Source: Pseudonocardiales bacterium
GTDB lineage: Bacteria > Actinomycetota > Actinomycetes > Mycobacteriales > Pseudonocardiaceae
Assembly: GCA_019243635.1 (NCBI GenBank)
Contig: JAFAUB010000115.1
Span: 1 to 49,775, forward strand
Direction: 5' to 3'
Length of the DNA: 49,775 bases
Below, piece after piece: positions 1-10,702 of this stretch (the first letter of the stretch is position 1; every line of letters begins with the position of its first letter). The position numbers and the translations under genes are program-made. The notes below the pieces were generated by a model. That model saw only the letters and a program-made list of their open reading frames with translations, did no database searches and was not told the DNA's origin.

Positions 1-69
1 TCCCTGGATGACCTGGACCGCCGTGTCGCCGAGGTCTGGGACGAACTGGAGCGCCGAACCAGAACCTGA
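1..69 (+). CDS. coaE: Dephospho-CoA kinase, C-terminal end (partial)
   Basis: An open frame runs from the first base to a TGA at 67-69 and encodes the last 22 residues of a protein ending in an acidic/basic amphipathic helix (LDDLDRRVAEVWDELERR). This suits the C-terminal helix of actinobacterial CoaE, the last enzyme of coenzyme A synthesis. The main support is position: coaE lies just upstream of uvrB in mycobacteria and relatives, on the same strand. The stretch is too short for the sequence alone to prove the family. Confidence 0.5.
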   Translation, partial: SLDDLDRRVAEVWDELERRTRT

Positions 70-174
70 CCGGTGGCGGGCCCGAGCCCGGTCACCGCGT
101 CACCGCGAACAGGGACGCGGAATGTCATCCCCCGGCCTAGAGTTGAACCCTCGGAGGTCTAGGAGGTCAGGGTC

Positions 175-2304
175 GTGCGTCCGGTCACCGATTTGCAGCG
201 CAAGGTCGCGCCGTTCCAGGTCATCACCGACATGGTTCCGGCGGGCGACCAGCCGCAGGCGATCGAGGAGATCTCCCGGCGTGTCACGGCGGGGGAGACC
301 GACACCGTGCTGCTCGGCGCGACCGGGACCGGCAAGACCGCCACCGTGGCCTGGATCGCGGAGCGGCTGCAGCGGCCGGTGCTGGTGATGCTGCCCAACA
401 AGACGCTCGCCGCCCAGTTCGCCAACGAGCTGCGCGAGATGCTGCCGAAGAACGCGGTGGAGTACTTCGTCTCCTATTACGACTATTACCAGCCCGAGGC
501 GTACGTCCCGCAGACCGACACCTACATCGAGAAGGACTCCTCGATCAACGACGACGTGGAGCGGTTGCGGCACGCCGCCACGATGTCGCTGCTCACCCGG
601 CGAGACGTGGTCGTCGTGGCCTCGGTGTCCTGCATCTACGGGCTCGGTACCCCTCAGGAGTACCTGAACCAGTCGATCCATGTGCCCGTCGGTGGGGAGA
701 TCGGACGCGATGCGCTGCTGCGTGCTCTGGTCGACATCCACTACACCCGAAACGACCTTGCCTTCTCCCGGGGGACGTTCCGGGTCCGCGGTGACACGGT
801 GGAGGTCATCCCGGCCTACGAGGAGCTCGCGGTCCGCATCGAGTTCTTCGGTGACGAGGTCGAGTCGCTCTACTACCTGCACCCGCTCACCGGGGAGGTG
901 GTGCGGGAGGTGCCCGAGCTGCGAATCTTCCCGGCCACGCACTACGTCGCGGGCCCGGAGCGGATGGAGCGCGCGATCACGGGCATCGAGTCCGAGCTGG
1001 CGGATCGGCTGGCCGAGCTGGAGAAGCAGGGCAAGCTGCTGGAGGCCCAGCGGGTACGGATGCGCACTCACTACGACGTGGAGATGATGCGTCAGGTCGG
1101 GTTCTGTTCCGGCATCGAGAACTACTCACGGCATATCGACGGGCGCGCGGCCGGCTCCGCGCCGGCCACCCTGCTGGACTACTTCCCCGAGGACTTCCTG
1201 CTGGTCATCGACGAGTCACATGTCACGGTGCCGCAGATCGGCGGGATGTACGAGGGTGACGCCTCTCGCAAGCGCACCCTGGTGGAGCACGGTTTCCGGC
1301 TGCCCTCCGCGTTGGACAACCGGCCGTTGAGCTGGGAGGAGTTCCAGGACCGGATCGGCCAGACGGTGTACCTGTCGGCGACCCCGGGGCCGTATGAGAT
1401 GGCCCAGTCCGGTGGCGAGTTCGTCGAGCAGGTCATCCGCCCCACCGGTCTGGTGGACCCGGAGGTCGTGGTGAAACCGACCCGGGGCCAGATCGACGAC
1501 CTGGTGCACGAGGTGCGCATCCGCGCCGAGCGCGACGAACGGGTACTGGTCACCACGTTGACCAAGAAGATGGCTGAGGACCTCACCGACTACCTGCTCG
1601 AGCTCGGCATCCGGGTCCGCTACCTGCACTCCGAGGTCGACACGCTACGCCGGGTGGAGCTGCTGCGGCAGCTCCGGCTGGGCGAGTTCGACGTGCTGGT
1701 GGGGATCAACCTGCTCCGCGAGGGCCTGGACCTGCCCGAGGTGTCGCTGGTGGCGATCCTGGACGCCGACAAGGAGGGGTTCCTGCGCAGCGGCACCTCG
1801 CTGATCCAGACCATCGGCCGGGCCGCGCGTAACGTGTCCGGACAGGTGCACATGTACGCCGACCGGGTCACCGACTCGATGCGCCGGGCCATCGACGAGA
1901 CCAACCGGCGTCGGGCCAAGCAGGTCGCCTACAACACCGAACGCGGGGTCGACCCGCAGCCGCTGCGCAAGAAGATCAACGACATTCTCGAGCGCGTGTA
2001 CGCCGAGGCGAGCGACACCTCGGAAACCGTGGCTGTGCCGGTCGGAGGATCCGGCCGCAACGCCTCCCGGGGCAAGCGCGCCGCTGGCGAGCCGGGGCGG
2101 CCCCGGGGTAGCGCGGGCGTGCTGGAGGGTCGGGACACCACGTCGATGCCTCGCGCCGAGCTCGCGGACCTGGTGCAGCAGCTCACCGACCAGATGATGG
2201 GCGCAGCCCGGGAGCTGCAGTTCGAGCTGGCCGCCCGGCTCCGGGACGAGATCGCCGACCTCAAGAAGGAGCTCCGCGGCATGGACGTCGCCGGGCTGCG
2301 CTAG
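175..2304 (+). CDS. uvrB: Excinuclease ABC subunit B
   Basis: UvrB is the damage-verifying helicase-like subunit of nucleotide excision repair; it receives DNA from UvrA and recruits UvrC. The 709-residue protein is full length. It has a Walker A motif GATGTGKT near residue 44, the tyrosine-rich beta-hairpin ([19 protein letters not shown]) that locks on to one strand, the Walker B motif [10 protein letters not shown], a helicase motif VI region (QTIGRAARN), and a C-terminal UVR domain ([13 protein letters not shown]) for UvrC contact. The GTG start is preceded by the strong ribosome site AGGAGGT. No LexA-type box is obvious in the 105 bases upstream. It converges on pyk with a 27-base gap. 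Confidence 0.97.
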   Translation: MRPVTDLQRKVAPFQVITDMVPAGDQPQAIEEISRRVTAGETDTVLLGATGTGKTATVAWIAERLQRPVLVMLPNKTLAAQFANELREMLPKNAVEYFVSYYDYYQPEAYVPQTDTYIEKDSSINDDVERLRHAATMSLLTRRDVVVVASVSCIYGLGTPQEYLNQSIHVPVGGEIGRDALLRALVDIHYTRNDLAFSRGTFRVRGDTVEVIPAYEELAVRIEFFGDEVESLYYLHPLTGEVVREVPELRIFPATHYVAGPERMERAITGIESELADRLAELEKQGKLLEAQRVRMRTHYDVEMMRQVGFCSGIENYSRHIDGRAAGSAPATLLDYFPEDFLLVIDESHVTVPQIGGMYEGDASRKRTLVEHGFRLPSALDNRPLSWEEFQDRIGQTVYLSATPGPYEMAQSGGEFVEQVIRPTGLVDPEVVVKPTRGQIDDLVHEVRIRAERDERVLVTTLTKKMAEDLTDYLLELGIRVRYLHSEVDTLRRVELLRQLRLGEFDVLVGINLLREGLDLPEVSLVAILDADKEGFLRSGTSLIQTIGRAARNVSGQVHMYADRVTDSMRRAIDETNRRRAKQVAYNTERGVDPQPLRKKINDILERVYAEASDTSETVAVPVGGSGRNASRGKRAAGEPGRPRGSAGVLEGRDTTSMPRAELADLVQQLTDQMMGAARELQFELAARLRDEIADLKKELRGMDVAGLR

Positions 2305-2331
2305 TACGAGGACCGCGGTGACGAGCCGGCG

Positions 2332-3756
2332 TCAGCCGAGATCCTCCTCGCCCAGGCGGTGCACCCGGACGAGGTTGGTCGAGCCCACCGTGGCCGGGGG
2401 GGAGCCCGCCACGATCACCACCAGGTCGCCTGGCTGGTAGCGTCCGATCGAGAGCATCGCCTGGTCCACCTGCCGGACCATCGCATCGGTGGTATCCACC
2501 TGGGGTACCAGGAAGGTCTCGGTGCCCCAGGTCAACGCGAGCTGGCTGCGCACCTGAGACTCCGGGGTGAAGGCCAGCAGCGGCAGCTGGGTGTGCAGCC
2601 GGGCCAGCCTGCGGACGGTGTCGCCGGACTGGGTGAACGCGACCAGCGCCTTGGCCTCCAGCCGCTCCCCGATGTCGCGAGCCGCGTAAGACAGCACACC
2701 CCGCTTGGTCCGCGGCACGTGGTTGAGCGGCGGAACGTTCGGCGAGCCGGCCTCGACGGCCTCCACGATGCGGCTCATCGTCTCCACCGACTCGATGGGG
2801 TAGCGACCGACGCCGGTCTCCCCGGACAGCATGACCGCGTCGGCGCCGTCGAGCACCGCGTTGGCCACGTCGGAGGCCTCTGCCCTCGTCGGCCGGGCGT
2901 TGGAGATCATCGAGTCGAGCATCTGGGTGGCCACAATGATCGGTTTGGCGTTCTCTCTGGCGACCTGGACGGCCCGCTTCTGCACCAGTGGCACATGTTC
3001 CAGGGGCAGCTCGACCCCGAGGTCCCCCCGCGCCACCATCACCCCGTCGAAGGCCAGCACGATCGCCTCCAGGTTGTCCACCGCCTCAGGCTTCTCCACC
3101 TTGGCGATCACCGGCAGCCGGCCGCCCGACACCTCGTCCATCGTGCGGTGCACCAGGTCGATGTCAGCGGGGGAACGCACGAACGACAGCGCCACCAGGT
3201 CCACCCGCAACCGCAGCGCGAACTCCAGGTCGGCGATGTCCTTCGTGGACAGCGCGGGCAGCGAGACGCCCATCCCCGGCAGGGACAGACCCTTGTGGTC
3301 GCTGACCGAGCCGCCTTCGAGGACCTCGCAGACCACGTCGGTGTCGTCGGTCTTGCGCACCAGCAGGGCGACCTTGCCGTCGTCGATGAGCAGCCGGTCG
3401 CCGTCGCGGGCGTCCTTGGCGAGCCCCGCGTAGGTGGTGGAGACCCGGTCGTGCGTACCGACGACGTCCTCGACGGTGACCCGCACCACGTCGCCGGTGC
3501 GCCACTCCACCGGACCGGCCGCGAACCGTCCCAGGCGGATCTTGGGTCCCTGGAGGTCGGCGAGGATCCCCACCGCCCTGCCCGCCTCGTCGCTGGCCTC
3601 CCGAACCATCGAGTAAACCCGTGCGTGGTCGGCGTGGGTGCCGTGGCTGAAGTTGAGGCGAGCAACGTCCATGCCGGCCCGGACCAGCTCCCAGATCTTC
3701 TCCCGGGTCGCGGTGGCCGGACCGATCGTACAGACGATTTTCGCGCGTCGACTCAT
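2332..3756 (-). CDS. pyk: Pyruvate kinase
   Basis: Catalyses phosphoenolpyruvate + ADP to pyruvate + ATP, the last step of glycolysis. The 474-residue length is normal for the family. Visible motifs are the N-terminal KIVCTIGPAT, substrate/metal residues in ARLNFSHG, the signature IAKVEKPEAVDNLEAI with the catalytic lysine, MVARGDLGVELP, and KPIIVATQMLDSMI. The C-terminal allosteric domain is present (FTQSGDTVRRLARL). It is on the same strand as lgt upstream, about 120 bases away, as in the mycobacterial lgt-pykA neighbourhood. Confidence 0.97.
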   Translation of the reverse strand: MSRRAKIVCTIGPATATREKIWELVRAGMDVARLNFSHGTHADHARVYSMVREASDEAGRAVGILADLQGPKIRLGRFAAGPVEWRTGDVVRVTVEDVVGTHDRVSTTYAGLAKDARDGDRLLIDDGKVALLVRKTDDTDVVCEVLEGGSVSDHKGLSLPGMGVSLPALSTKDIADLEFALRLRVDLVALSFVRSPADIDLVHRTMDEVSGGRLPVIAKVEKPEAVDNLEAIVLAFDGVMVARGDLGVELPLEHVPLVQKRAVQVARENAKPIIVATQMLDSMISNARPTRAEASDVANAVLDGADAVMLSGETGVGRYPIESVETMSRIVEAVEAGSPNVPPLNHVPRTKRGVLSYAARDIGERLEAKALVAFTQSGDTVRRLARLHTQLPLLAFTPESQVRSQLALTWGTETFLVPQVDTTDAMVRQVDQAMLSIGRYQPGDLVVIVAGSPPATVGSTNLVRVHRLGEEDLG

Positions 3757-3842
3757 AACGGACAGACTAGCGGTCCGTCTGGACCGACTCCGTGGCCGCC
3801 AGGCGTCCGGCAGGTGTCGATATTCCGGCTACTCTCCGGCGT

Positions 3843-3858
3843 GGGCGCCTGAGCGCCC
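3843..3858 (-). terminator. Small hairpin downstream of lgt
   Basis: GGGCGC-CTGA-GCGCCC forms a 6-bp GC stem with a four-base loop in the 123-base gap between the end of lgt and the start of pyk. There is no T-run, so it would be a weak or factor-assisted terminator, or a leader hairpin of pyk. Confidence 0.35.
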
Positions 3859-3879
3859 GACACATCCCGGCTAGTCGGG

Positions 3880-4806
3880 CTAGGAGACGAGCACCGCCTG
3901 CTGCCGCGCCGCGAGCGTTTCCGGATCCTCCCGACCGCGGCGGGCCAGCGTCAGGTAGAGCACCGCGCCGAGGAACACCACGGTCGACGTGACCACGTTG
4001 ATACGCACCCCGAAGACCATCGTGGCCCAGTCGACCCGCATCAGCTCAATCCAGAACCGGCCCGCGGTGTAACCCGCGACGTAGAGGGCGAAGGCCCGCC
4101 CGTGGCCCAGCCGGAAACGCCGGTCAGCCCACACGACGAACGCCGCGACGCCCAGGTCCCACAGCATCTCGTAGAGGAAGGTGGGGTGGACGATCTGTGG
4201 ACACTGGAAACCCTCCACCGGTGGACGTGGACAAGGGACGGCGATCCCGTTGACGACGCCCGGACCGAGCGCGCCGGTGTTCGGATCCAACCGGTCGCAA
4301 ATCTCCAGTCCCCAGGGCAGCGAGGTGGGGCCGCCGTAGAGCTCCTGGTTGAACCAGTTGCCCAGCCGGCCGATCGCCTGAGCGACGACGATGGCCGGCG
4401 CGACCGCGTCCGCCAGCGCGGGAAGCGGGATGCCCCGGCGTCGGCAGGCGATCCAGGCTCCGAGACCCCCGAGCGCGACCGCCCCCCAGATGCCGAGCCC
4501 GCCCTGCCAGACCTCCAGCGCGCCGAGCGGGTTTCCCCCAGGCCCGAAGTACTTTCTCCAGTCCGTGGCCACGTGATAGAGCCGGCCACCCACCAGGCCG
4601 AACGGCACCGCGAACACCGCGATGTCGGTCACCGCCCCCGCCTGACCACCCCTGGCCCGCCAGCGACGCTCTCCCCACAGGATGGCCACGATGATCGCGA
4701 CGATGATGCACAGAGCGTAGGCGCGGATCGGTACCGCCCCCAGGTGCCACACCCCCCGATCCGGACTGGGAATGAAGGTGACGAACGTCGCGCTCAGCAC
4801 GGCCAC
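3880..4806 (-). CDS. lgt: Prolipoprotein diacylglyceryl transferase
   Basis: Lgt is an inner-membrane enzyme that moves diacylglycerol from phosphatidylglycerol to the lipobox cysteine of prolipoproteins. The protein has about seven hydrophobic segments. It carries the Lgt signature region GRLGNWFNQELYGGPTSLPW with its essential arginine/asparagine residues, and an early His-containing stretch (YHVATDWRKYFGPGG). I chose the GTG at 4806 because GGTGGGGGA sits six bases before it. An in-frame ATG at 4833 would extend the protein by nine residues into a palindrome and is less likely. It follows the trp operon as in mycobacteria. The solute-binding lipoprotein at 17.3 kb is one likely client. Confidence 0.95.
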   Translation of the reverse strand: MAVLSATFVTFIPSPDRGVWHLGAVPIRAYALCIIVAIIVAILWGERRWRARGGQAGAVTDIAVFAVPFGLVGGRLYHVATDWRKYFGPGGNPLGALEVWQGGLGIWGAVALGGLGAWIACRRRGIPLPALADAVAPAIVVAQAIGRLGNWFNQELYGGPTSLPWGLEICDRLDPNTGALGPGVVNGIAVPCPRPPVEGFQCPQIVHPTFLYEMLWDLGVAAFVVWADRRFRLGHGRAFALYVAGYTAGRFWIELMRVDWATMVFGVRINVVTSTVVFLGAVLYLTLARRGREDPETLAARQQAVLVS

Positions 4807-4830
4807 ACGGTATCCCCCACCCACAGTGCC

Positions 4831-4890
4831 CATTCAGCGGGCTCAGCGTGGTTATCGATGCGCTGATAGGCACGCTGAGCCCGCTGAATG
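4831..4890. repeat. Intergenic palindrome family, copy A
   Basis: Perfect 20-base arms (CATTCAGCGGGCTCAGCGTG and its complement) flank a 20-base loop in the gap between trpA and lgt. The core is shared with copies at 19.6, 20.3 and 26.9 kb. At the 3' end of trpA it could act as a terminator or mRNA-stabilising hairpin. No T-tract is present. Confidence 0.85.
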
Positions 4891-4910
4891 CGGCTACCGG
4901 CTGGAGGGCG

Positions 4911-5714
4911 TCAGGCGGGTTGGGGGGCGGGGCGGCGGACTCCGGTGGCGAGGTCGGCGGCTAGGGCGCGGACTGCGGGGGGGCCGCCGTCGGCGGCGGC
5001 GGTGACGAAGGCCGAACCGACGATCACGGCGTCGGCGAACGCCGCCACCTCGGCGGCCTGCGCACCGTTGCGCACCCCGAGCCCGACGCCCACCGGCAGG
5101 CCCGGCGCGTGCTCCCGCGCCCGGCCGACCAGCTCCGAGGCGGTGCCGCTCACCACGTCCCGGGCACCGGTCACACCCATGACGGAGCTCGCGTAGAGAA
5201 AGCCGCGGGTCACCGACGCAGTCATCGCCAAGCGCTGGTCGGTGGACGAGGGGGCCACGAGGAAGATCCGGTCCAGGTCGTGCGCGCGCGCCGCGGCCAA
5301 CCAGTCCTGAGCCTCGTCGGGAATCAGATCGGGGGTGATGACGCCGAGTCCACCGGCCGCGGCGAGGTCCCGGGCGAAGGCGTCCACGCCGTAGTGGTGC
5401 ACCGGGTTCCAGTAGGTCATCACCACTGCCCGCCCACCGGCACCAGCGATCGACTCCACCACCGAGAGCACATCGCGCAGCCGCACCCCGCCGCGCAGGG
5501 CGGCGTCCGCGGCGGCCTGGATGGTCGGCCCGTCCAGCACCGGGTCGGAGTAGGGCACCCCGACCTCGACCAGGTCGCAGCCGCCGTCCAGCATGGCGTA
5601 CAGCAGCGACCGCGAGTCGTCCACCGTCGGGTAGCCGGCGGGCAGGTAACCGATCAACGCGGCCCGCTGCTGCGCACCGCAGGCCTCGAACATCGGCGCG
5701 AGCCGGGCGGTCAC
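4911..5714 (-). CDS. trpA: Tryptophan synthase alpha subunit
   Basis: Splits indole-3-glycerol phosphate to indole and glyceraldehyde-3-phosphate; indole passes through a tunnel to TrpB. The 267-residue protein has the family signature [18 protein letters not shown] with the catalytic Glu/Asp pair, the loop [12 protein letters not shown], and the phosphate-binding [11 protein letters not shown]. The GTG start at 5714 overlaps the trpB stop as GTGA, showing translational coupling. It is the last gene of trpE-membrane protein-trpC-trpB-trpA; a long palindrome lies just after it. Confidence 0.97.
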   Translation of the reverse strand: MTARLAPMFEACGAQQRAALIGYLPAGYPTVDDSRSLLYAMLDGGCDLVEVGVPYSDPVLDGPTIQAAADAALRGGVRLRDVLSVVESIAGAGGRAVVMTYWNPVHHYGVDAFARDLAAAGGLGVITPDLIPDEAQDWLAAARAHDLDRIFLVAPSSTDQRLAMTASVTRGFLYASSVMGVTGARDVVSGTASELVGRAREHAPGLPVGVGLGVRNGAQAAEVAAFADAVIVGSAFVTAAADGGPPAVRALAADLATGVRRPAPQPA

Positions 5715-6940
5715 GGCTGTCCCTCCAGCAGATCGAACCACTTCACGGCGGTGTCCACGTCCTTGTCACCCCGGCCGGACAGGTTGACCAGCAACAGGGC
5801 TCCCGCCCCCAGTTCCGCCCCGAGCTGCAGCGCCCCGGCCACCGCGTGCGCCGACTCGATCGCCGGGATGATCCCCTCGGTGCGGGACAGTAGCTGGAAG
5901 GCGTCCATCGCCTGCGCATCGGTGATCGGCCGGTACTCGGCCCGCCCGGTGTCCTTGAGCCAGGAATGCTCGGGCCCCACTCCCGGGTAGTCCAGCCCCG
6001 CCGAGATCGAATGCGCCTCCACGGTCTGCCCGTCGGAGTCCTGCAGCAGGTAGGACAGCGCGCCGTGCAGCATCCCGGGCGCACCGGCGGACAGCGCCGC
6101 GGCGTGCCGGCCGGTGTCCACCCCGTCGCCGGCCGCCTCGAAGCCGACCAGGCGTACCGCCGGGTCGTCGAGGAACGGGTGGAAGATGCCGATCGCGTTG
6201 GAGCCGCCACCGATGCAGGCGGTCACCGCATCGGGCAGCCGGCCGTAGCGGGCCAGCATCTGCTCGCGGGCCTCCAACCCGATGACCCGGTGGAAGTCGC
6301 GCACCATCACCGGGAAGGGATGCGGCCCGGCGACCGTGCCGAGCACATAGTGCGTGGTGTCCACGTTGGTCACCCAGTCCCGCAGCGCCTCGTTGATGGA
6401 GTCCTTGAGGGTGCGGGATCCCGTCGTCACCGGCACCACCTCGGCACCGAGCAGCCGCATCCGGGCCACGTTGAGCGCTTGGCGCTGGGTGTCCACCTCG
6501 CCCATGTAGACCACGCACTGCAGCCCGAGCAGCGCGCACGCGGTCGCGGTGGCGACGCCGTGCTGGCCCGCTCCGGTCTCCGCGATCACCCGCGGCTTGC
6601 CCATCCGCTCGGTGAGCAGCGCCTGGCCCAGCACATTGTTGATTTTGTGGGACCCGGTGTGGTTGAGGTCCTCCCGCTTGAGCACGATGCGCGCCCCACC
6701 GGCATGCTCGGAGAGCCTGGCGGCCTCCGTGATCGGTGAGGGTCGGCCGGCGTAGTCGGCGAGCAGGCCGTTCAGCCGGGCGGTGAACGCCGGGTCCGAC
6801 CGGGCGTCGGTATAGGCGGCGTTGAGCTCGTCGAGGGCCGCGATGAGCGCCTCGGGCACGAACCGGCCGCCATAGCTCCCGAAGTAGCCGCGGGCGTCGG
6901 GCTGGGCGGTGGTGGGCGCAACGGGCTGGATGCTGACCAT
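5711..6940 (-). CDS. trpB: Tryptophan synthase beta subunit
   Basis: PLP enzyme that condenses indole with serine to make tryptophan. The PLP lysine lies in [15 protein letters not shown], the catalytic glutamate in [13 protein letters not shown], and the phosphate-binding loop in GGGSNAIG. The C-terminal region [12 protein letters not shown] is present. I chose ATG 6940 because GAGGT lies eight bases upstream; an in-frame GTG at 6958 overlaps the trpC stop as GTGA and would add six residues. This is the standard TrpB1 type with a partner trpA next to it. Confidence 0.97.
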   Translation of the reverse strand: MVSIQPVAPTTAQPDARGYFGSYGGRFVPEALIAALDELNAAYTDARSDPAFTARLNGLLADYAGRPSPITEAARLSEHAGGARIVLKREDLNHTGSHKINNVLGQALLTERMGKPRVIAETGAGQHGVATATACALLGLQCVVYMGEVDTQRQALNVARMRLLGAEVVPVTTGSRTLKDSINEALRDWVTNVDTTHYVLGTVAGPHPFPVMVRDFHRVIGLEAREQMLARYGRLPDAVTACIGGGSNAIGIFHPFLDDPAVRLVGFEAAGDGVDTGRHAAALSAGAPGMLHGALSYLLQDSDGQTVEAHSISAGLDYPGVGPEHSWLKDTGRAEYRPITDAQAMDAFQLLSRTEGIIPAIESAHAVAGALQLGAELGAGALLLVNLSGRGDKDVDTAVKWFDLLEGQP

Positions 6941-6954
6941 GTCACTTACCTCAC

Positions 6955-7764
6955 TCACCGGGCCGGCTTGGGACACGAGGGGTGCGACCCTGCGGTGACC
7001 AGCTGGGTGACCGCGGCCTTGGGGTCGCCGCTGGTCACCAGCCCCTCACCGACGAGCACCGCGTCGGCACCCGCACCGGCGTAGGCCAGCAGATCCGCTG
7101 GTCCGCGCACCCCGGACTCGGCGACCCGCAGCACGTCACCCGGCAGCCCCGGCACGATCTTGTTGAAGACGTCCGGGTTCACGTCCAGGGTGTGCAGGTC
7201 GCGGGCGTTGACCCCGATCAGGGTCGCGCCGGCCTCCAACGCGCGGTCGGCCTCCTCGGCGGTGTGCACCTCGACCAGCGCGGCCATCCCCAGCGACTCC
7301 ACCCGGTCGACCAGCGCCTCCAGCGCGTTCTGCTCCAGCGCGGCGACGATCAGCAGCACCACGTCCGCGCCGTGCGCCCGTGCCTCGTGCACTTGGTAGG
7401 GGCTGACGATGAAGTCCTTGCGCAGCACCGGCAGACCCACCGCGGCGCGCACCGCGTCCAGGTCGGCCAGCGAGCCGCCGAAGCGCCGACCCTCGGTCAA
7501 CACACTGATCATGCGCGCGCCAGCCTCAGCGTAGTCGGCGGCGAGCGCGGCCGGGTCGGGGATATCGGCCAAGGCTCCCCCGGACGGGCTGCGGCGCTTC
7601 ACCTCCGCGATGACACCGATCCCGGGCCCCCGCAGCGCGGTCAGGGCGTCCCGGGGAGCCGGCATCCGGGTGGCGCGCCGCTTGATCTCAGTGAACCCGA
7701 CAGCGGCTTCGCGATCAGCGAGATCCGCTCTGACCCCTTCGAGGATCGCCTCCAAGACGCTCAA
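6955..7764 (-). CDS. trpC: Indole-3-glycerol phosphate synthase
   Basis: Closes the indole ring from CdRP, the step before tryptophan synthase. The 269-residue TIM barrel has the signature [13 protein letters not shown], the catalytic lysine in [20 protein letters not shown], and the phosphate site GVNARDL / VAESGV. The start is TTG at 7764 with GGGGAGAGG immediately upstream, a good but rare start type. The stop is next to the trpB start region. It is a single-domain enzyme, not fused to TrpF. Confidence 0.97.
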   Translation of the reverse strand: MSVLEAILEGVRADLADREAAVGFTEIKRRATRMPAPRDALTALRGPGIGVIAEVKRRSPSGGALADIPDPAALAADYAEAGARMISVLTEGRRFGGSLADLDAVRAAVGLPVLRKDFIVSPYQVHEARAHGADVVLLIVAALEQNALEALVDRVESLGMAALVEVHTAEEADRALEAGATLIGVNARDLHTLDVNPDVFNKIVPGLPGDVLRVAESGVRGPADLLAYAGAGADAVLVGEGLVTSGDPKAAVTQLVTAGSHPSCPKPAR

Positions 7765-7829
7765 GCCTCTCCCCTTCCGCCCCTGCGCAGCCGGGTCTCG
7801 ATGCTAGCTCCGGCCCGCGCGACGCCCCG

Positions 7830-8429
7830 TCACCGGGGGTGTCCCGACGCGGTAGGGTCCTCACCGGCGTCCATCCGCTCCCAGAACCGTCCCTCCGGGG
7901 GCACGTCCCCACCTGACCGGGCGGTCGGCGCCTGGTAGCGGCGACCCAGCCGCGGCATCCGGTGCCCCCGCACCCCCAGCGCGACACCCGCCGTGGCGAG
8001 CAGTAACGCCCCGCCCGCAGCCAGTGCCGGTCCCGCGAACAGCACAGCCGAACCGAGCGGGACCGACCGAGCGGGCAGCTGGGCTGCGGCTATCGCGGCG
8101 CCGGTGAGCCAACGCCCGTCGGCCACCCGCAGCACCGCCACGATCGGCGGCACCGCCGCGGCCAGCAGCAAGGCCCCGAGCAGCCCTCGCGCCCACCCGG
8201 CGGTCGCCAGCGCCGCGGCCACCGCGGCGAGCGCCAGGACCGCCAGCGGGCCCAGCACCGGCAGCACCGCGGACCCGTCCACCCGCACCGGGACGATGCC
8301 GTGTAGCGGCACCTGGACAGCGAGCTGGGCCCACCCGAGCGTCGCCGCGCCGCCGAGCATCACCGACGCCGCGACCAGCGCCGTGATGGTGGCCGCGAGC
8401 GCCCTGCGCGAGGGAGCGCGCTCAGGCAC
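7830..8429 (-). CDS. Tryptophan-operon membrane protein (Trp_oprn_chp family)
   Basis: A 199-residue protein with about four hydrophobic segments, rich in Ala/Leu/Gly, sitting between trpE and trpC exactly where the mycobacterial gene Rv1610 sits. The family is named for this position and its biochemical role is unknown. The GTG start overlaps the trpE stop by eight bases, so it is co-translated with trpE. The C-terminal 50 residues are hydrophilic and cytoplasmic-like ([11 protein letters not shown]). Confidence 0.85.
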   Translation of the reverse strand: MPERAPSRRALAATITALVAASVMLGGAATLGWAQLAVQVPLHGIVPVRVDGSAVLPVLGPLAVLALAAVAAALATAGWARGLLGALLLAAAVPPIVAVLRVADGRWLTGAAIAAAQLPARSVPLGSAVLFAGPALAAGGALLLATAGVALGVRGHRMPRLGRRYQAPTARSGGDVPPEGRFWERMDAGEDPTASGHPR

Positions 8430-10014
8430 GCAGCGACCCGGCGAGCTCGCCGGCGGCCAGCCGCAAGGTGCCCGCCGCCGCGATGGCGGCCAGCACCGCG
8501 CCCGCCTTGTTCAGGCACTCGGCGTCCTCGGCCACCGGGTCGGAGTCGGCGACGATGCCCCCACCGGCCTGCACGTACGCCACCCCGTCGCGGACCATCG
8601 CGGTGCGGATGGCGATCGCGGTGTCGGCGTCCCCGGCGAAGTCCAGGTAGCCGACCACTCCCCCGTACACACCCCGCCGGGTGGGCTCGAGCTCCTCGAT
8701 GAGCTCCATCGCCCTCGGCTTGGGCGCCCCGGACAGCGTCCCGGCGGGGAAGCAGGCGGCCACCGCGTCGAACGCCGTGTATCCCGGCGCCAGCTCACCG
8801 GTGACCGTGGACACCAGGTGCATGACGTGGCTATAGCGCTCGACCCGGAAGAAGTCGGTGACGTGCACCGAGCCGGGAAGGCACACCCGGCCGACGTCGT
8901 TGCGCCCGAGGTCGACCAGCATGAGGTGCTCGGCGCGCTCCTTCTCGTCGACCATCAGGTCCTTCTCCAGCCGGCAGTCCTCGTCCGGGTCGGCACCGCG
9001 GCGGCGGGTGCCGGCGATCGGGTGCGTGGTGACCTTCCCGTCCCGCACCGTCACCAGAGACTCCGGGCTGCTGCCGACGATGCTGAACTCCTCCAGGTTG
9101 AGCAGGTACATGTACGGGCTGGGGTTAGTGGTGCGCAGCACCCGGTAGATGTCCAGCGGGTCGGCGTCAGTGGCGATCTCGAAGCGCTGGGACACCACCA
9201 CCTGGAATGCCTCGCCGGCCTGGATCGCCTCCTTGGCCGCCTCGACCGCGGCGTGGTGCTGCTGCGGGCTGCGGCGGCGCAGGAACTCCGGTGCCGGCCG
9301 GCTGAACACGGCCGCACTGCCCGGTGCCGGCGTGCACAGCTTCTCGACCATCGCGTCCAGGCGGGCCACCGCGTCGTCATAGGCCTCATCAACGTGGCGC
9401 GGGGAGTCGTCCCCCTCGCCGCCTACGGCGGATGAGCAGGTATCGAGCATCGCGTTGGCGATCAGCGTGACGGTGCCCTCATGGTGGTCCAGCGCGGCGA
9501 GGTCGGTGGCCAGCAGCATCACCAGCTCGGGCACCTCGAGGTCGTCCACCGCCAACTCGGGCAGCCGCTCCAGACGCCGGACCGCGTCGTAGCCGAGGTA
9601 GCCGACCATCCCGCCGGTGAACGGGGGCAGGCCGGGCAGCGGCTCGGTGCGCAGTGCCGCGACGGTCTGCCGCAACGCCTCCAGCGGAGTACCCGCCCAC
9701 GACCCCCCCACCCCGGGAAGCCCTACCGGCGGCGTCCCGCGCCAGACCGCGCGACCACCGGACTCGGTGAGCGTGGCGGCGCTGTGCACCACGACGAAGG
9801 ACCAGCGCGACCAGGATGAGCCGTTCTCCGCCGACTCGAGCAGGAAGGTTCCGGGCCGGCCCTGGGCAAGCTTGCGGTACACCCCCAGCGGGGTCTCGCC
9901 ATCGGCGAGCAGCGTCCGGGTCACCGGGATCACCCGGCGATCAGTCGCCAGGGCGCGAAAACACTCCCGGTTCGGCCGTAGCCGCCCACTACCGGTGTCG
10001 GAGATGCTGACCAT
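8422..10014 (-). CDS. trpE: Anthranilate synthase component I
   Basis: Converts chorismate to anthranilate, using ammonia supplied by TrpG, which is not in this window. The 530-residue protein keeps the feedback-inhibition motif LLESAENG near the N-terminus, the chorismate-binding core ([21 protein letters not shown]), HLVSTVTG, and [12 protein letters not shown], with [16 protein letters not shown] at the C-terminus. The ATG at 10014 is the first credible start; its ribosome site is weak. It is divergent from tetR, with an 82-base gap holding a palindromic operator, so the trp operon may be under that repressor. I could not define a trp attenuator leader peptide in so short a gap. Confidence 0.96.
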   Translation of the reverse strand: MVSISDTGSGRLRPNRECFRALATDRRVIPVTRTLLADGETPLGVYRKLAQGRPGTFLLESAENGSSWSRWSFVVVHSAATLTESGGRAVWRGTPPVGLPGVGGSWAGTPLEALRQTVAALRTEPLPGLPPFTGGMVGYLGYDAVRRLERLPELAVDDLEVPELVMLLATDLAALDHHEGTVTLIANAMLDTCSSAVGGEGDDSPRHVDEAYDDAVARLDAMVEKLCTPAPGSAAVFSRPAPEFLRRRSPQQHHAAVEAAKEAIQAGEAFQVVVSQRFEIATDADPLDIYRVLRTTNPSPYMYLLNLEEFSIVGSSPESLVTVRDGKVTTHPIAGTRRRGADPDEDCRLEKDLMVDEKERAEHLMLVDLGRNDVGRVCLPGSVHVTDFFRVERYSHVMHLVSTVTGELAPGYTAFDAVAACFPAGTLSGAPKPRAMELIEELEPTRRGVYGGVVGYLDFAGDADTAIAIRTAMVRDGVAYVQAGGGIVADSDPVAEDAECLNKAGAVLAAIAAAGTLRLAAGELAGSLRA

Positions 10015-10060
10015 GGAACCATTGTGCCCGCCGTTGACTCCAGGATGTGCTCTGGCATAC

Positions 10061-10082
10061 CTTTTCATCTACCGTTGAAAAG
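10061..10082. promoter_or_regulatory. Probable TetR operator between trpE and tetR
   Basis: CTTTTCA-N8-TGAAAAG, a 22-base palindrome with perfect 7-bp arms, ends 14 bases before the tetR start codon and lies about 47 bases upstream of trpE. Size and place fit self-repression by the TetR protein. Control of trpE is possible but inferred. Confidence 0.6.
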
Positions 10083-10096
10083 AGGAGCTGGGCATC

Positions 10097-10702
10097 ATGG
10101 CGGACGAGCGCGGCGGCCGGGGCCGTCCCCGGGGGCGCCGTCCCGCCGGTGAGGACACCCGGGCGACCCTGCTCGCCGCAGCCAGAGTGGAGTTCACCGA
10201 GCGTGGCTTCGACAGTGCCACCGTACGAGCGATCGCCCAGCGGGCCGGCGTGGATCCCGCGATGGTCAACCACTGGTTCGGCGGCAAAGACGGGCTCTTC
10301 GTCGCCGCCATGGAGATCCCGGTCGACCCCGGGAGGATCGTCCACAGAATCCTCGACGGGGACCCTGAGCGGTCCGCCGAGTGGATCTTACGCACCTTCC
10401 TGTCCGCCTGGGACGCCGATGGCGGTGGGGCACTGACCGCTCTGCTGCGCAGCGTGGCCAGCCACGAGGGAGCCGCTCGGATGATGCGCGAGCTCATCGG
10501 CCGAGTGATCTTCGGTCGCGTCGTCTCCTCGGTGGCTCCGGACCAGCTCGAGCTGCGCGCATCGCTGTGCGGCACCCAGATCGCGGGGCTCGCCATGATC
10601 CGCTACGTGATCCGCCTGGAGCCGCTGGCCTCCGCCGACCACAACACCGTGGTCACAGCGATCGCCCCGACCCTACAGCGGTACTTGACCGGCGTCTTGT
10701 GA
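10097..10702 (+). CDS. TetR-family transcriptional regulator
   Basis: A 201-residue TetR repressor. The N-terminal helix-turn-helix is clear: [19 protein letters not shown], then [20 protein letters not shown] with GGKDGLF. The C-terminal ligand domain resembles the TetR_C_17/PsrA-like group, and the ligand cannot be told. The start ATG has GAGGAG upstream. The 3' end overlaps the 3' end of hisI by 30 bases inside a perfect palindrome. The gene is not part of the conserved mycobacterial trp-his block, so it was probably inserted here. Confidence 0.93.
   Translation: MADERGGRGRPRGRRPAGEDTRATLLAAARVEFTERGFDSATVRAIAQRAGVDPAMVNHWFGGKDGLFVAAMEIPVDPGRIVHRILDGDPERSAEWILRTFLSAWDADGGGALTALLRSVASHEGAARMMRELIGRVIFGRVVSSVAPDQLELRASLCGTQIAGLAMIRYVIRLEPLASADHNTVVTAIAPTLQRYLTGVL

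Noticed and set aside
100..1071. Long minus-strand open frame opposite uvrB
   Set aside because: Antisense shadow of a clearly conserved gene; His/Arg/Val-rich low-quality protein, typical of high-GC DNA.
2359..3852. 497-codon plus-strand frame opposite pyk
   Set aside because: Shadow frame; composition dominated by His/Gly/Arg/Val, no domain, and pyk is unmistakable on the other strand.
7993..9435. 480-codon plus-strand frame across trpE and the Trp-operon membrane gene
   Set aside because: Antisense to two conserved genes with shadow-like composition.
10015..10096. trp attenuator or T-box leader upstream of trpE
   Set aside because: The 82-base gap has no Trp-rich leader peptide and no long antiterminator fold; the palindrome fits a repressor site better.
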